Shown: positions 19,418 to 31,700 of the stretch, one piece after another
Layout: every line of letters starts with the position of its first letter
How positions within the stretch are numbered: the first letter of the stretch is position 1
Assembly: GCA_027486755.1 (NCBI GenBank)
Contig: JAIXOM010000034.1
Coordinates: 1 to 34,967 of the forward strand
Reading direction: 5' to 3'
DNA length: 34,967 nt
DNA from: Comamonadaceae bacterium
GTDB lineage: Bacteria; Pseudomonadota; Gammaproteobacteria; Burkholderiales; Burkholderiaceae_C
The notes under the pieces: generated by a model
What the model was told of the DNA's origin: nothing
Databases searched by the model: none
What the model saw: the letters and a program-made list of their open reading frames with translations, nothing else
Translations under genes and position numbers: made by a program

Positions 19418-20785
19418 ATGACGACCTTCGATTTTGACCTCTTTGTGGTGGGCGGTGGCAGCGCCGGTGTACGCGCCGCGCGCATGGCCGGCCAGCGCGG
19501 TGCCCGCGTGGCACTGGCTGAGGCCGGTGCCATGGGCGGCACCTGTGTGAATGTGGGCTGCATCCCCAAAAAGCTCTACAGCTACGCCGCCGGCTATGCC
19601 AACTCCTTCAAAGAGGCGCAGGGCTACGGCTGGTCGGCCGGCGAGCCGGTCTTCGATTGGGAGCGGCTCAAAGCCCAGCGCGCCCGCGAGATCGGCCGGC
19701 TCAATGGCGTCTATACCGAGTTGCTGGTCAAGGCCGGGGTGCAGTTGATATCGGGCTGGGCGGTGCTGGTTGACGCCCACACCGTAGCAGTGGGCGGCCG
19801 CCACTACACGGCCCGGGCCATCTTGGTGGCCACTGGTGGCCAGCCCAGTGTGCCGCAGATTCCCGGCGCCGAGCATGTCATCTCATCGGACGCAATCTTC
19901 GACCTCACCCCCTTTCCGCGGCGCTTGCTGGTGGTCGGCGGCGGCTATATCGCCTGTGAATTTGCCTCCATCTTTCAGGGCATGGGCGCGCAGGTGACCC
20001 AGCTTTACCGGGGCCGGCAGGTTTTGCGCGGCTTTGACGACGAGGTGCGCGACTTCATCGCCGTGCAAATGCGCGAGCACGGGGTGGACCTGCGGCTGCA
20101 AGCCGATGTGGCTGCCATTAGCCGGCAGGCCCAGGGCTTGCAGGTGCAGTTGCTCGACGGCTCAATGGTCGAAGCCGACGCGGTGCTTTATGCCACCGGC
20201 CGGGTGCCCAAGGTATTGGGCCTGGGCCTGGAGGTGCTGGGCCTAGAGCAAAGGCGCGACGGCGCCATTGTGGTCAACGAGCACTACCAAACTTCGGTGC
20301 CATCCATTTATGCGGTGGGCGACGTGACGGCCCGCCTGCAGTTGACGCCGGTGGCGCTGGCTGAGGCCATGGTGGTGGTCGATCAGCTGTTCGGTCCCGC
20401 ACCCGGCCAGGCCCCGCGCAGCCTGAGCTACGAGCTCATCCCCACCGCCGTTTTCACGCATCCAAATATTGCTACGGTCGGTTGGACCGAGGCGCAGGCG
20501 CGCGAGCGCTGCGAGCGGGTGCGCATCTACCGGGTCGACTTCAAACCCCTGCGCCATACCCTCAGCGGCAGCCGGGAGCGCACCCTGATGAAGCTGGTGG
20601 TCGACGACGCCAGCGACCGGGTGGTGGGCCTGCACATGGTGGGCGCCGACGCCGGCGACATCGTCCAGGGCTTTGCGGTGGCCATGAAAGCCGGCGCCAC
20701 CAAGGCTGTGTTTGACAGCACCATAGGCATACACCCCACGGCGGCTGAAGAGTTCGTGACGATGCGGGATATCAGCCGCTTTTGA
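19418..20785 (+). CDS. gor: Glutathione-disulfide reductase
   Basis: A 455-residue cytoplasmic flavoenzyme that reduces oxidised glutathione with NADPH. The FAD motif VVGGGSAGVRAAR (10-22) precedes the redox disulfide GGTCVNVGCIPKK (C43/C48). The NADPH-binding motif is VVGGGYIACEFASIFQGMG followed by LYRGRQ, whose arginines favour NADPH. The FAD O-helix segment is IYAVGDVT. The catalytic His-Glu pair is in IGIHPTAAEE (H439/E444) at the end, typical of dimeric disulfide reductases. The frame is open upstream, but the ATG at 19418 is the natural start by family alignment. It lacks a strong SD. It is divergent from the ABC importer, and two inverted repeats lie in the shared gap. Confidence 0.95.
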   Translation: MTTFDFDLFVVGGGSAGVRAARMAGQRGARVALAEAGAMGGTCVNVGCIPKKLYSYAAGYANSFKEAQGYGWSAGEPVFDWERLKAQRAREIGRLNGVYTELLVKAGVQLISGWAVLVDAHTVAVGGRHYTARAILVATGGQPSVPQIPGAEHVISSDAIFDLTPFPRRLLVVGGGYIACEFASIFQGMGAQVTQLYRGRQVLRGFDDEVRDFIAVQMREHGVDLRLQADVAAISRQAQGLQVQLLDGSMVEADAVLYATGRVPKVLGLGLEVLGLEQRRDGAIVVNEHYQTSVPSIYAVGDVTARLQLTPVALAEAMVVVDQLFGPAPGQAPRSLSYELIPTAVFTHPNIATVGWTEAQARERCERVRIYRVDFKPLRHTLSGSRERTLMKLVVDDASDRVVGLHMVGADAGDIVQGFAVAMKAGATKAVFDSTIGIHPTAAEEFVTMRDISRF

Positions 20786-20806
20786 GCCCCTTTTTCTTGA
20801 GGGGCT
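20785..20806 (+). terminator. Possible terminator hairpin after gor
   Basis: AGCCCCT / AGGGGCT forms a 7-bp stem with an 8-base T-rich loop starting at the last base of the gor stop codon. No T run follows it, so it may be only partly effective. Confidence 0.4.
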
Positions 20807-20840
20807 GGAGCAGAGCCAGTCTCTCTAGCCGCTCAAGAGA

Positions 20841-20862
20841 CACTTTGCAACACTTTGCAACA
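20841..20862 (+). promoter_or_regulatory. Tandem 10-bp repeat and candidate promoter upstream of the TPS operon
   Basis: CACTTTGCAA occurs twice head to tail, one helical turn apart, about 60 bp before the tpsB start. Each copy contains TTGCAA, a partial -35 box. Weak -10-like sequences (GATAGA, GATAGT) follow. It could be a promoter with a direct-repeat activator site. Confidence 0.35.
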
Positions 20863-20922
20863 ATTCGATAGACGCGCTTGATAGTCTGCGCCGGGTCTCA
20901 TGCACCCTAGGCGGACTCCAAG

Positions 20923-22689
20923 TTGACAAGCAATACCGACCCGATCGCCGCTGCGCGATCCCTCGCGCCCGCGCGATTTTCTGACGCGCTCAACCCCGGC
21001 TTGGGGCGATGGTCTTGGGCCCTTGTGTGGGGCATCTTGCTGGCTTTTTCTGACAGTGTCCATGCCCAGCGTGCGCCTGATGCTGGCGCGATGGAGCAGC
21101 AACTTCAGCAGGGGCGGCGGGCAGACTTGCCCAGGCTCTTGAGCCCGCCAGCGCCTGCGCCATCGGGCGATAAAGCGCCGGCTGCGCAGGGTCCAGCCAT
21201 TAGCGTGCAGCGCTTCGAAGTGGTGGGCAGCAACTTGCTCAGCCCCGAGCAGATCAAGGCCGCCACAGCGCCCTTTGTCAACCGGCCTATAGGTATAGCC
21301 GGTCTGCAAGAGGCGGCCGACGCCCTGGCAACGGCCTTTCGCGATGCTGGATGGCTGGTGCGCACCTATGTTCCAGAGCAGGACTTTGTGGACGGCAAGG
21401 TCACCATTCGGGCCGAGCCTGCGGTGCTGGGCAGGCTGGACTATCAGGCGCAGTCGCTCAAGCGGCTGCCCTTGAAGTTGGTGGAAGACATCCTGAACAA
21501 GGCGGTTCAAGTCGGCCAGCCGATACGCGTGGATCAGCTCAACCGCGCCTTGCTCTTGGCCGACGACCTTGTGGGCGTCACCGTCTCCGGCTTGCTGCGC
21601 GAGGGCGACAAGCCCGGCCAGACCGATGTGGTGCTGTCGGTGGCCGAAGAGCCGGCGCTTTTTGGTGAGGCCGCCCTGGACAACTGGGGGTCGAACTCGA
21701 CCGGCGCCACCCGCCTGAGCAGCAACATCAATGGCAACAGCCTGCTGGGCTTGGGCGATCTGAGCACCCTCAACGCCATTGCCACCGAGGGCAGCACCTA
21801 TGTGCGCCTGGGCGCCACCCTGCCCGTGGGCAACAACGGCCTTCGCATCGGTCTGAATGTCTCGGACATGCGCTACCGGGTGCTCACCGCGCAGTTCAGC
21901 GCCTTTCGCGGCGACTCCAACGTTTATGGCGCCGACATCAGCTACCCCCTGGTTCGCTCGCGGCAATACAACCTGTATGCCAAGGCAGCGGCCGACATCA
22001 AGACGATGAATAACTACAACGGCAGCCTGCTCAACAGCGCCAACACCAGCAAGGTGGCCACGCTGGGGCTGTCGGGCAATCTGTTTGACGCCTGGTTCGG
22101 CGGCGGCGCCAGCAGCGCCAGCCTCAACTACTACCGCGGTTCCATCGCCTTGGACAGTGCCGCCGCCCAAAGCAGCTCTGATACTGCCCAGCGCTCAGCC
22201 GGCAGCTATGACAAGTGGCGCTTCAGCCTGAGCCGCCAGCAGGAACTGGCGCGCAACCTTACGCTCTTTATCTCTGGCTCGGGCCAGCGGGCGGGCAGGA
22301 ACCTCGATTCATCGGAGAAGTTCTACCTGGGCGGGCCCACCGCCGTGCGAGCCTATCCCAACTCCGAGGGCGGCGGCGACAACGGCCATATGCTCACCGC
22401 TGAACTGCGCTGGCGAGCCCTGCCCGGCTGGGTGATCACCGGCTTTGCCGATGCGGGCCAGATCACCATCAACCGTGACAACAACTTTGCCGGCGCTTCG
22501 GCCCTCAACAGCTACCGCCTGGCCGGCGCCGGCCTGGGTCTGAGCTGGCAGGCCAGCCGCGACCTGGTTTTGAAGTCCACCGTTGCGCAGCGCATCGGCA
22601 GCAACCCCAATCCCACCGCCACCGGCAACGACCAAGACGGCACGCTCGTCAAGACCCGCTTGTGGATCTCGGCAACCCTCTCTTTCTGA
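20923..22689 (+). CDS. Two-partner secretion outer-membrane transporter (TpsB, ShlB/FhaC family)
   Basis: A 588-residue Omp85-superfamily protein that exports the TpsA encoded next. No ATG fits the N terminus. An in-frame stop (TAG) lies at 20908, so translation must start at TTG 20923 or at TTG 21001, which leads straight into a signal peptide (WSWALVWGILLAFSDSVHA-QR). The mature N terminus is Gln/Pro-rich. A POTRA domain follows at about 88-165 (ISVQRFEVVGSNLLSPEQI, then DAGWLVRTYVPEQDF), and after it the beta-barrel. The conserved L6 loop is present as LGGPTAVRAYP, where the usual VRGY has Ala for Gly. The protein ends in Phe (LWISATLSF), as outer-membrane barrels do. The TpsA gene begins 13 bp downstream, so the two are co-transcribed. 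Confidence 0.93.
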   Translation: MTSNTDPIAAARSLAPARFSDALNPGLGRWSWALVWGILLAFSDSVHAQRAPDAGAMEQQLQQGRRADLPRLLSPPAPAPSGDKAPAAQGPAISVQRFEVVGSNLLSPEQIKAATAPFVNRPIGIAGLQEAADALATAFRDAGWLVRTYVPEQDFVDGKVTIRAEPAVLGRLDYQAQSLKRLPLKLVEDILNKAVQVGQPIRVDQLNRALLLADDLVGVTVSGLLREGDKPGQTDVVLSVAEEPALFGEAALDNWGSNSTGATRLSSNINGNSLLGLGDLSTLNAIATEGSTYVRLGATLPVGNNGLRIGLNVSDMRYRVLTAQFSAFRGDSNVYGADISYPLVRSRQYNLYAKAAADIKTMNNYNGSLLNSANTSKVATLGLSGNLFDAWFGGGASSASLNYYRGSIALDSAAAQSSSDTAQRSAGSYDKWRFSLSRQQELARNLTLFISGSGQRAGRNLDSSEKFYLGGPTAVRAYPNSEGGGDNGHMLTAELRWRALPGWVITGFADAGQITINRDNNFAGASALNSYRLAGAGLGLSWQASRDLVLKSTVAQRIGSNPNPTATGNDQDGTLVKTRLWISATLSF

Positions 22690-22702
22690 TGTCGGCAACG
22701 CA

Positions 22703-25700
22703 ATGAACAAAATTTACGGCCTCAAATGGCGAGCTGACATCGGCAGCTTCGTGGTGGTTCCGGAAACCGCCCGTACCGTATCGGTCAAGCGCTCAGCCCG
22801 GCTGCGCCCGCAGCGGGCCGGTGCACTGGCCGACGCACTGGCCGGCTTGCAGCAGATGCAGATGGTTCTCAAGCCGCTGTGGGCTGCCATGCTCACCGCG
22901 GGCCTGTCGCTGGCCTATGCAGCGCCGCCGCTGCCCACCCAACTGCCCACGGGCGGCAAGGTCAGTGCGGGTGCGGCCAGCATCAGCCAGACCGGCAATG
23001 TGATGACCGTCACCCAAGGCAGCCAGCGGGCGGCCGTCAACTGGCAAAGCTTTGACATTGGCGCGCAGGGCACGGTCAATTTCGTGCAGCCCTCGAGCAG
23101 CAGCGTCATCCTCAACCGGGTGCTCGGCGGCGCGCCCAGCCAGATCTTCGGTAAGGTCAACGCCAACGGCCAGGTGATTTTGAGCAATCCCGCCGGCATT
23201 TTGTTTTCGCCCAGCGCCACGCTCAATGTCGGCGCACTCACCGCGACCACCCACAGCCTGAGCGACAGCAAGCTGATGGCCGGCAAGCTGGTTTTTGAGC
23301 GCAACGGCTCCCAGGCCAGCGTGGTCAACGAAGGGCAGATCAGCTCGGCCCTCGGCGGCTATGTGGCCCTGCTCGCACCCGAGGTGCGTAACAGCGGCAT
23401 CATCCTGGCCCAGATGGGCACGGTGGCCATGGCCAGTGGCGAATGGATAGAGCTGCAGTTTGACGAGCGCAGCAAGCTGGCCAATTTGATGGTCACACCC
23501 TCGGCGATCCAGGCGCTGGTGGACAACCGCCAAGCGGTGCAAGCACCAGGTGGCCTGATCATCTTGTCGGCGCAAGCGGCCAGCCGCCTGCAAGGCGGTG
23601 TGGTGCGCAACTCCGGCACGCTCGAAGCCAAGGGCATCGTCAATGACGGCGGTGTGATCCGCATCACCGCCAGCGATCGCATCGTCCACAGCGGCCGCAT
23701 CTCGGCCGATGCCAAAGCCGACGCCACCGGCCAGGGCGGCACGGTCACTTTGATCGCTGACCTGAACAACCCCAACAGCGTGACCGAGGTCAGCGGCAGC
23801 ATCAGCGCCCAAGGCGGCGCCGCGGGCGGCCGCGGCGGCTTTGTCGACACCTCGGCCTCGCGCCTGGACATAGGCGAAAGCGCGCTGGTCAACACCTCAG
23901 CGCCCCAGGGCGAGGCCGGCACCTGGCTGCTCGATCCCTACAACGTGACCATTGCCGCCTCGGGCGCTTCGGGCACCGCCTACAACAACAACTTCACCGC
24001 AGGCGCTGACAGCGTCATCCAGGCCAGCAGCATCATCAATGCGCTCAATGCCGGCAGCAACGTCATTATCGATACCGGTGCAGCGGGCAGTCCGGGTGCA
24101 TCGGCTGGCAACATCACAGTGAGCGCAGCGATTACCCGCGCTAGCGTTGGTAGGCCCACTCTGACCCTGAACGCAGCTAACCAGATCGACATCAGTGCCA
24201 GCATCGGCTCCAATGGATTTGGGCTTGACCTGGTGCTCAATGCGGGCGGTGGTGCCGGCGTTTTCAGTGGTGTCTTTGCGGGCTCCGGATCGCTCACCAA
24301 GCAGGGTGCAGGCACGGTGAGTTTGACGGGCAACAACAACTACACCGGCGGCACCACCATCAGTGGCGGCACACTGCAAGTCGGCAATGGTGGCAACACG
24401 GGCTCGATCACCGGCAACATCATCAACGACGCCGCGCTGGTGTTCAGCCGTTCGGACGCATCGCTAATATATGCTGGCTCCATCAGTGGAACGGGCAGCT
24501 TGACCAAGAGCGGCACCGGCACGGTCACCCTGTCGGGTTACAGCAACTACAGCGGCGGCACCACCATCAGCGGCGGCACGCTGCAGATCGGCAATGGCGG
24601 CAGCACAGGCGAGATCGCAGGCAGCATCACCAACAATGCTGCGCTGGCGTTCAACCGTTCTGACGCCCATGTTTATGCTGGCAGCATCAGCGGTACGGGC
24701 AGCTTGACCAAGCTTGGCTCAGGCACGCTCACCCTGTCGGGCAACAACACTTTTGCTGGTGCCACCACCATCAGCACTGGCACGCTACAGATCGGCAATG
24801 GCGGCACCACGGGCTCGATCACTGGCAACATCACCAACGACGCTGCGCTGACTTTCAGCCGCTCTGATACGACTTATGTCTACGCCGGCGTCATCAGTGG
24901 AACGGGCACCCTGAGCAAGATTGGCAACGGCACGATCACCCTGTCCGGCGACAACACCTTTGTCGGCAGCACCACCATCAGCGCAGGCACACTGCAGCTT
25001 GGCAATGGCGGCACCAGCGGCGCGATAGCAGGCAATATCAGCAACAGCGCGGCTCTGGTGTTCAACCGTTCTGATGCCAGCTATGTCTATGCCGGCATCA
25101 TCAGCGGAACGGGCTCACTGACCAAGAGTGGCAATGGCACGGTCACCCTGTCGGGCAACAACACCTTGACCGGCGACACCACCATCAGCGGCGGCACGCT
25201 GCAGATCGGTAATGGCGGCGCCACCGGCTCATTGACTGGCAATATCACTAACAATGCGACGCTGGCCCTCAACCGCAGCGATACCGCCTTGACGCTCAGC
25301 GCCGTCATCAGTGGGACAGGCGCGCTGACCAAGAGCGGCTTGGGCACGGTCACTCTGACAGGCAACAATACCTACAGCGGAGGCACCACCATCAGCGGCG
25401 GCACGCTGCAGATCGGCAATGGCGGGACCACGGGCGCGGTCACCGGCAACATCACCAACAATGCGGCCCTGACGTTCAGTCGCGCGGACGCCAGCTATGT
25501 CTATGCTGGCAGCATCAGTGGTACCGGCAGCTTGACCAAGCTTGGCGTTGGTACGATCACCCTGTCGGGTGACAGCACCTTCTCAGGTGGCACCACCATC
25601 AGCACTGGCACGCTGCAGATCGGCAATAGCGGTGCCAGCGGCTCGATCACGGGCAACATCACCAACAATGCCGCGCTGACTTTCAGCCGCTCTGATACGG

Positions 25701-28700
25701 CTTATGTCTACGCCGGCAGCATCAGTGGTACCGGCAGCTTGACCAAGCTTGGCGGCGGCACGGTCACCCTGTCGGGTGACAGCACCTTCTCAGGTGGCAC
25801 CACCATCAGCACTGGCACGCTGCAGATCGGCAATGGTGGTGCTAGCGGGTCGATCACTGGCAATATCACCAACAATGTGGCCCTGATATTCAATCGCTCG
25901 GACACTGGCTACGTCTATGCTGGCAGCATCAGTGGCACGGGCAGATTGACCAAGCTTGGCGCTGGCACGGTCACTCTGTCGGGCGACAGCACCTTTGCCG
26001 GTGGCACCACCATCACTGCAGGCACGCTGCAGATCGGCAATGGCGGGACCACGGGCTCGATCACTGGCAGCATCACCAACAACGCCGCGCTGACTTTTAG
26101 CCGCTCTGATACGGCTTATGTCTACGCCGGCGCCATCAGTGGAACGGGGGCCCTGACCAAGAGTGGTGCGGGCACCGTCACCCTGTCTGCAAACAACAAC
26201 TTCAGCGGAACCACCAACATCAGTGCGGGCCAATTGAAACTAACGGGCGATAACACCTTGCCCGGCGGCATCACCATCAGCGGCGGCACCTTGCAAATCG
26301 GCAATGGCGGCACCACAGGCGCGATCACCGGCAACATCACCAACAATGCAGCTTTGGTATTCAATCGTTCTGATTCTGTCTCCTCCTATGGCGGAGTTAT
26401 CAGTGGCACGGGGACCTTGACCCAGAGTGGGACCGGCACGCTCACCTTGTCGGGTGAAAACACCTTTACCGGTGGAACCACCATCAGCGCGGGTACGCTG
26501 CAAGTGGGCAACGGAGGTGCGGCTGGGTCGCTGGTGGGCAATATTGTCAATAACGCCACTCTCTTCTTCGCACGTGGTACTGACTTGACGTACAGCGGTG
26601 TGATCAGTGGAACCGGTGCCTTGCGCAAGGAGTATGCTGGCACTGTGACCTTGTCTGGCAACAACAGCTATACCGGCCCTACGACTGTCGGTTCTGGCAA
26701 ATTGACGTTGACGGGTAACAACACCGGCGCCGGCGCGGTTACCATCTCCGGGGGCGCAACGCTGCAGATCGGCAATGGCGGCAGCACGGGCTCGATCACC
26801 GGCGACATTACCAGCAATGCCAATAATGCGGCTGTGGTGTTCAACCGCTCTGATACCAGCTATGTCTATGGCGGTGCCATCAGTGGCACAGGCACCTTGA
26901 CCCACAGTGGATCCGGCACAGTGACCCTGTCGGGCGACAACAGCTACACCGGCGCGACCACCATCACCGCGGGTCAATTGACGCTGACGGGCAGCAAGAC
27001 CGGCGCCGGCGGGACCACCATCAGCGGCGGCACGCTGCAGATCGGCAATGGCGGCACCACGGGGGCGCTTACCGGCAGTATCACCAACAACGCCGCGCTG
27101 GTGTTCAACCGCTCTGATACCAGCTATGTCCATGCTGGCACCATCAGTGGCACGGGCAGCTTGACAAAAATTGGCGATGGCACGGTGACCCTTTCGGGCG
27201 ACAACACTTATACCGGTGCCACCACCATCAGCGCTGGCACCTTGCAGATCGGGCAGGGCCAGAGTGGTGGAACCAGCGGCGCAATCGTCGGCAACATCAC
27301 CAACAATGCGGCTTTGGTGTTCAACCGCTCTGATTTCAACTATGCCTACGGCGGCGTTATCAGTGGCACGGGCACCTTGACAAAAATTGGCGGTGGTACC
27401 TTGATCCTTACGGGTAACAACACTTACAGCGGTGTCACCACCATCAGCGCTGGCACGCTGCAGATCGGTGAGGGCTCGAATGGTGGAACCAGTGGCGCGA
27501 TTGCAGGCAACATCACCAACAACACAGCGCTGGTTTTCAACCGCTCCGATTCCACCTATGTCTACGGCGGCGTCATCAGCGGCACGGGTACCCTGACCAA
27601 AAGTGGCAGCGGTACGGTCACCCTGTCGGGCGACAACACTTACGGCGGTATCACCACCATCAGTGCCGGCACCCTGCAGGTCGGCAATGGCGGCACCATC
27701 GGCGCTATCGTCGGCAACATCACCAACAACGCTGCGCTGGCCTTCAACCGCTCTGATGCCACCTATGTCTATGGCGGCGTCATCAGCGGCTCGGGCGCCC
27801 TGAGCAAAAGTGGCAGTGGTACGGTCACCCTGTCGGGCAACAACACCTACGGCGGTATCACCACCATCGGTGCCGGTACCCTGCAGATCGGCAATGGCGG
27901 CACCAGCGGCGCTATCGTCGGCAACATCACCAACAACGCTGCCCTGGCCTTCAATCGGTCTGATGCCACCTATGTCTATGGTGGCGTCATCAGCGGCACG
28001 GGTACCCTGACCAAAGCTGGCGGTGGCACGATCACCCTGTCCGGCAACAACACTCTGACCGGCACCACCACCATCAATGCCGGCACGCTGCAGATCGGCA
28101 ATGGCGGAACCAGTGGCGCTATCGCCGGCAACATCACCAACAGTGCCGCTGTGGTGTTCAATCGATCGAACGATTACACCCTCAGCGGCATCATCAGTGG
28201 CACTGGTACCGTGACCAAGATCGGGGCCGGCACGACCACCCTGGCGGGTGACAACACTTACAGCGGCACCACCACGGTCAGCGCGGGTCAGTTGACTCTG
28301 GCCGGCAACAACACCGGCACCGGTACGATCACCATCAGTGGTGGAACGCTGCAAGTGGGCAACGGCGCCACCACAGGCGCCATAGCGGCCAGCATCACCA
28401 ACAATGCGGCCTTGGTATTTAGCCGCTCTGATGCCGGCTATGCCTATGCTGGCTTGATCAGCGGCACCGGTACCTTGACCAAGACGGGGACCGGCACGGT
28501 CACCCTGACTGGCAACAACACCTACACCGGCGGCACCACCATCAGCGTTGGCACGCTGCAAATCGGCAACGGCGGAACCAGCGGTGCGCTTGTCGGCAAC
28601 ATCGCCAACACTGGTGCATTGGTGTTCAATCGGTCGGACGCTTACGCCTACAGCGGCATCATCAGTGGTGGCGGCACCCTGACTCAGATGGGTGCAGGCG

Positions 28701-31700
28701 CGCTCACCCTGTCTGGCGCCAACACCTACTGGGGCAGCACCAATGTCAGCGCGGGCCAATTGGTGCTGACCGGTAACAACACCGGTGCCGGCGCGATCAC
28801 CATCAGCGCCGGCACCTTGCAAATCGGCAATGGCGGCACCACGGGGGCGGTCACCGCAAACATCACCAACAATGCCGCCTTGGTGTTCAACCGTTCCGAT
28901 ACCACCTATCTCTACAGCGGCATCATCAGCGGCAGCGGTGCTGTGACTAAAAGCGGGGCCGGCACTGTCACCCTGTCTGGCGCCAATACCTACAGTGGTA
29001 CCACCGCCGTCAGCGCGGGCCAGTTGACGCTGACCGGCACCAACACCGGTACGGGCAGGATCACCATCAGCGGCGGCGGTACGCTGCAAGTTGGCAACGG
29101 TAGCTTCACAGGCAGGATCGCCGGGGACGTCACCAACAACGGCGCTCTGGTGTTCAATCGCACAGATACCACCAATGACTATGGCGGCATCATCAGCGGC
29201 ACCGGTACCTTGTCCCAGAACGGGACTGGTATGCTGACCCTGTCGGGCAACAACACTTATAGCGGGGTCACCACCGTCAGGGCTGGTACCTTGCAGATCG
29301 GCAATGGCGGCGGCACGGGCGCGATTGCCGGCGACATCACCAACAGCGCGGCTCTGATATTTAACCGCTCCGCCCCTTACACCTACAGTGGCGTGATCAG
29401 TGGTTCCGGCACCGTCAGGCAAAACGGTGCTGGCACTCTCACGTTCACGGGAGCCCATACCTATACAGGCTCCACGACCATCAGCGGCGGCAACCTCGCC
29501 TTGGGCGCAGGTGGAACGACGGGCAGCGTGAGTGGCGACATCACCATTAACGTTGGCAGGACCCTGGAATTCAATCGTTCGGACGCCTTAGTCAGCTATG
29601 GCGGCAATATCGGTGGGGCGGGCACGCTGACCAAGTATGGAGCCGGCACGCTCTCGCTGTCCGGCAACAACCTTCCCGGCGGCATAGCCATCAACGGTGG
29701 CACGCTGCTGATTTCTGGCACCGGCAGCCTAGACCAACTGAATATAGCCGTCTACACCCCAGGCTTGTACAGCGCAAACATTTCGGTCGCTGCCGGCGCC
29801 ACCTTCAACTACGGCTCTTCGGCCACCAGTACTCAGAAGTTGACGGGCGCCTTCACTGGTGGCGGCCGCTTGGTGAAGTCGGGCAGTGGCACCCTGGAAG
29901 TGACCTCCTCTGGAGGCAATCTAGCGCACGGCGGCGGCACCACGGTCGAAGCTGGCACCTTGCAGCTCAACGGCGGCTACGCTGGCAACGTCACCAACAA
30001 TGCCCGGCTTGTCCTGAACGGTGGAGTTTGGAGTGGCGTTGTCAGTGGTACAGGCGCGGTGGTTTTTGCCGGAGGCTCCGCTTCACTGACCAACCCCCAG
30101 ACCTACACCGGAGGAACCACCTTATCTGGCAACACCAACCTGACGCTCAATGCGGCGGGCGCTTTGTCCACCTCCAACGACCTGACGATCGATGCTGGCA
30201 GCACCTTGACCATCAACACCGACGTCGCGCTGCGCTCGCTGGCCGGCGGCGGGCTGGTGAACTACCCGGGCAATTCGGTCGTGTCATTGACCGTGGGCCA
30301 AGGCATGGCAAGCACCGACAGCAGTACCTTTAGCGGCAGCATCACTGCTCCCAATGCCAGAGGAACCTTCATCTTCAAGAAAGACGGGCCGGGCACACAA
30401 ATACTCACCGGCACCAATAGCTTCAACGGCGCGGTGCATATTTTGCAGGGCACCTTGCAGGTGGGTAACGGTGGAACCAGCGGCACTCTACCTGCTTTGA
30501 AAAACACGCCTACCGGAGGCCAGGACACCGGAAGTACCGACAACACCAATTGCGGCTTTCAGATCAGCTGTGTGATTCTCAACAGCGGCATACTCGCGAT
30601 CAACCGCAGCGACGACGTCGACTTCAGTGGTGCAATGAGCGGCACCGGCGGCTTGCTCAAGGCAGGCGCAGGCAATCTCAACCTCAAATCGGCTGCTTGG
30701 GCCCGCCCGGTCAGTTTGAACAGCTACACCGGCGGAACCACCATCACCGGCGGAACCCTGACCCTTGCTGCATCAGGTGCGCTTGGCCTGGGCGGCTCCC
30801 TGACCATCAATGGCGGCACTTTGGCCACCACCCGCTACGACTGGTTCGACGCATGGACCGGTCAGTCGCGAGGCGACCGCAGTTACGATGTTGACGCCAG
30901 CACGGTGACTATCACCGGTGGCTTCATCACCGGTGTGGGAGCGATCCGCGCCTCAGCCGGCTTTTCCATCACCACCAATGCCGACATGACCATTGCTGGC
31001 AGGTTGTCCGGTGGAGGCGGCCTGACCAAAGCCGGCACCGGCACCCTCACCCTGGGTGGCTTTAACTCCTACAGCGGCAATACCTTGGTCAACGCGGGCA
31101 TCTTGAAGGCCGGCAATATTGCTTTCGGGCAAGGCACGGTGACGGTCAGCAACGGCGCGGCGGTGGACATCAACGGCTATGCGCTGGAAAACAACTTCGT
31201 GCTCTCCGGCACCGGCGTGGCTTCCAGCGGTGCGCTGTTCAACAGCAGCGCCAGCAAGGCGATGCTTTACGGCAGCATCACGCTCGGCGCTGACACCACC
31301 ATCAAGACCAATGGCGATCTGACCATCGACAGCAGCGTCGAGAGCGTGGCTGCGGGCTACTATGGCTTATCGATCGTCAACACCGGCAAGGTCGAGATCA
31401 CCAGCAACATCGGTCGGCCCGGCACCCGGTGGCAGGACACCACCCGCCTGGGCTACTTGGAAGTCTCTGGCAATGTGGCCATCGGCGGCGATATCAAGGT
31501 CGACGGGCGGATCAGATTCAATGGATTGGTCGAACTGTACGCCGACAACCTGACGCTGAGCTCCGAGTACGACGGCGTGCGTGCGGCCCAGGGCTTCCGC
31601 AGCGCCTTACAGTCGACCCGGATCGTCCAGTTCATCGGAGGCAATCAGTACATCTACAACGGGACGACCTACACCATCGGCGAAGTTGGCGCCCCTTTGA

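Noticed and set aside
26240..29458. Minus-strand open frame of 1072 codons
   Set aside because: It lies wholly opposite the PATR array. The repeat period is a multiple of three, so a stop-free antisense unit stays stop-free over many copies. Its protein is a low-complexity echo of the repeats, and the plus-strand frame is explained by TpsA.
24281..29650. Possible CRISPR or satellite-like array
   Set aside because: The repeats are 207 bp long, coding and imperfect, with no short conserved repeat/unique spacer pattern.
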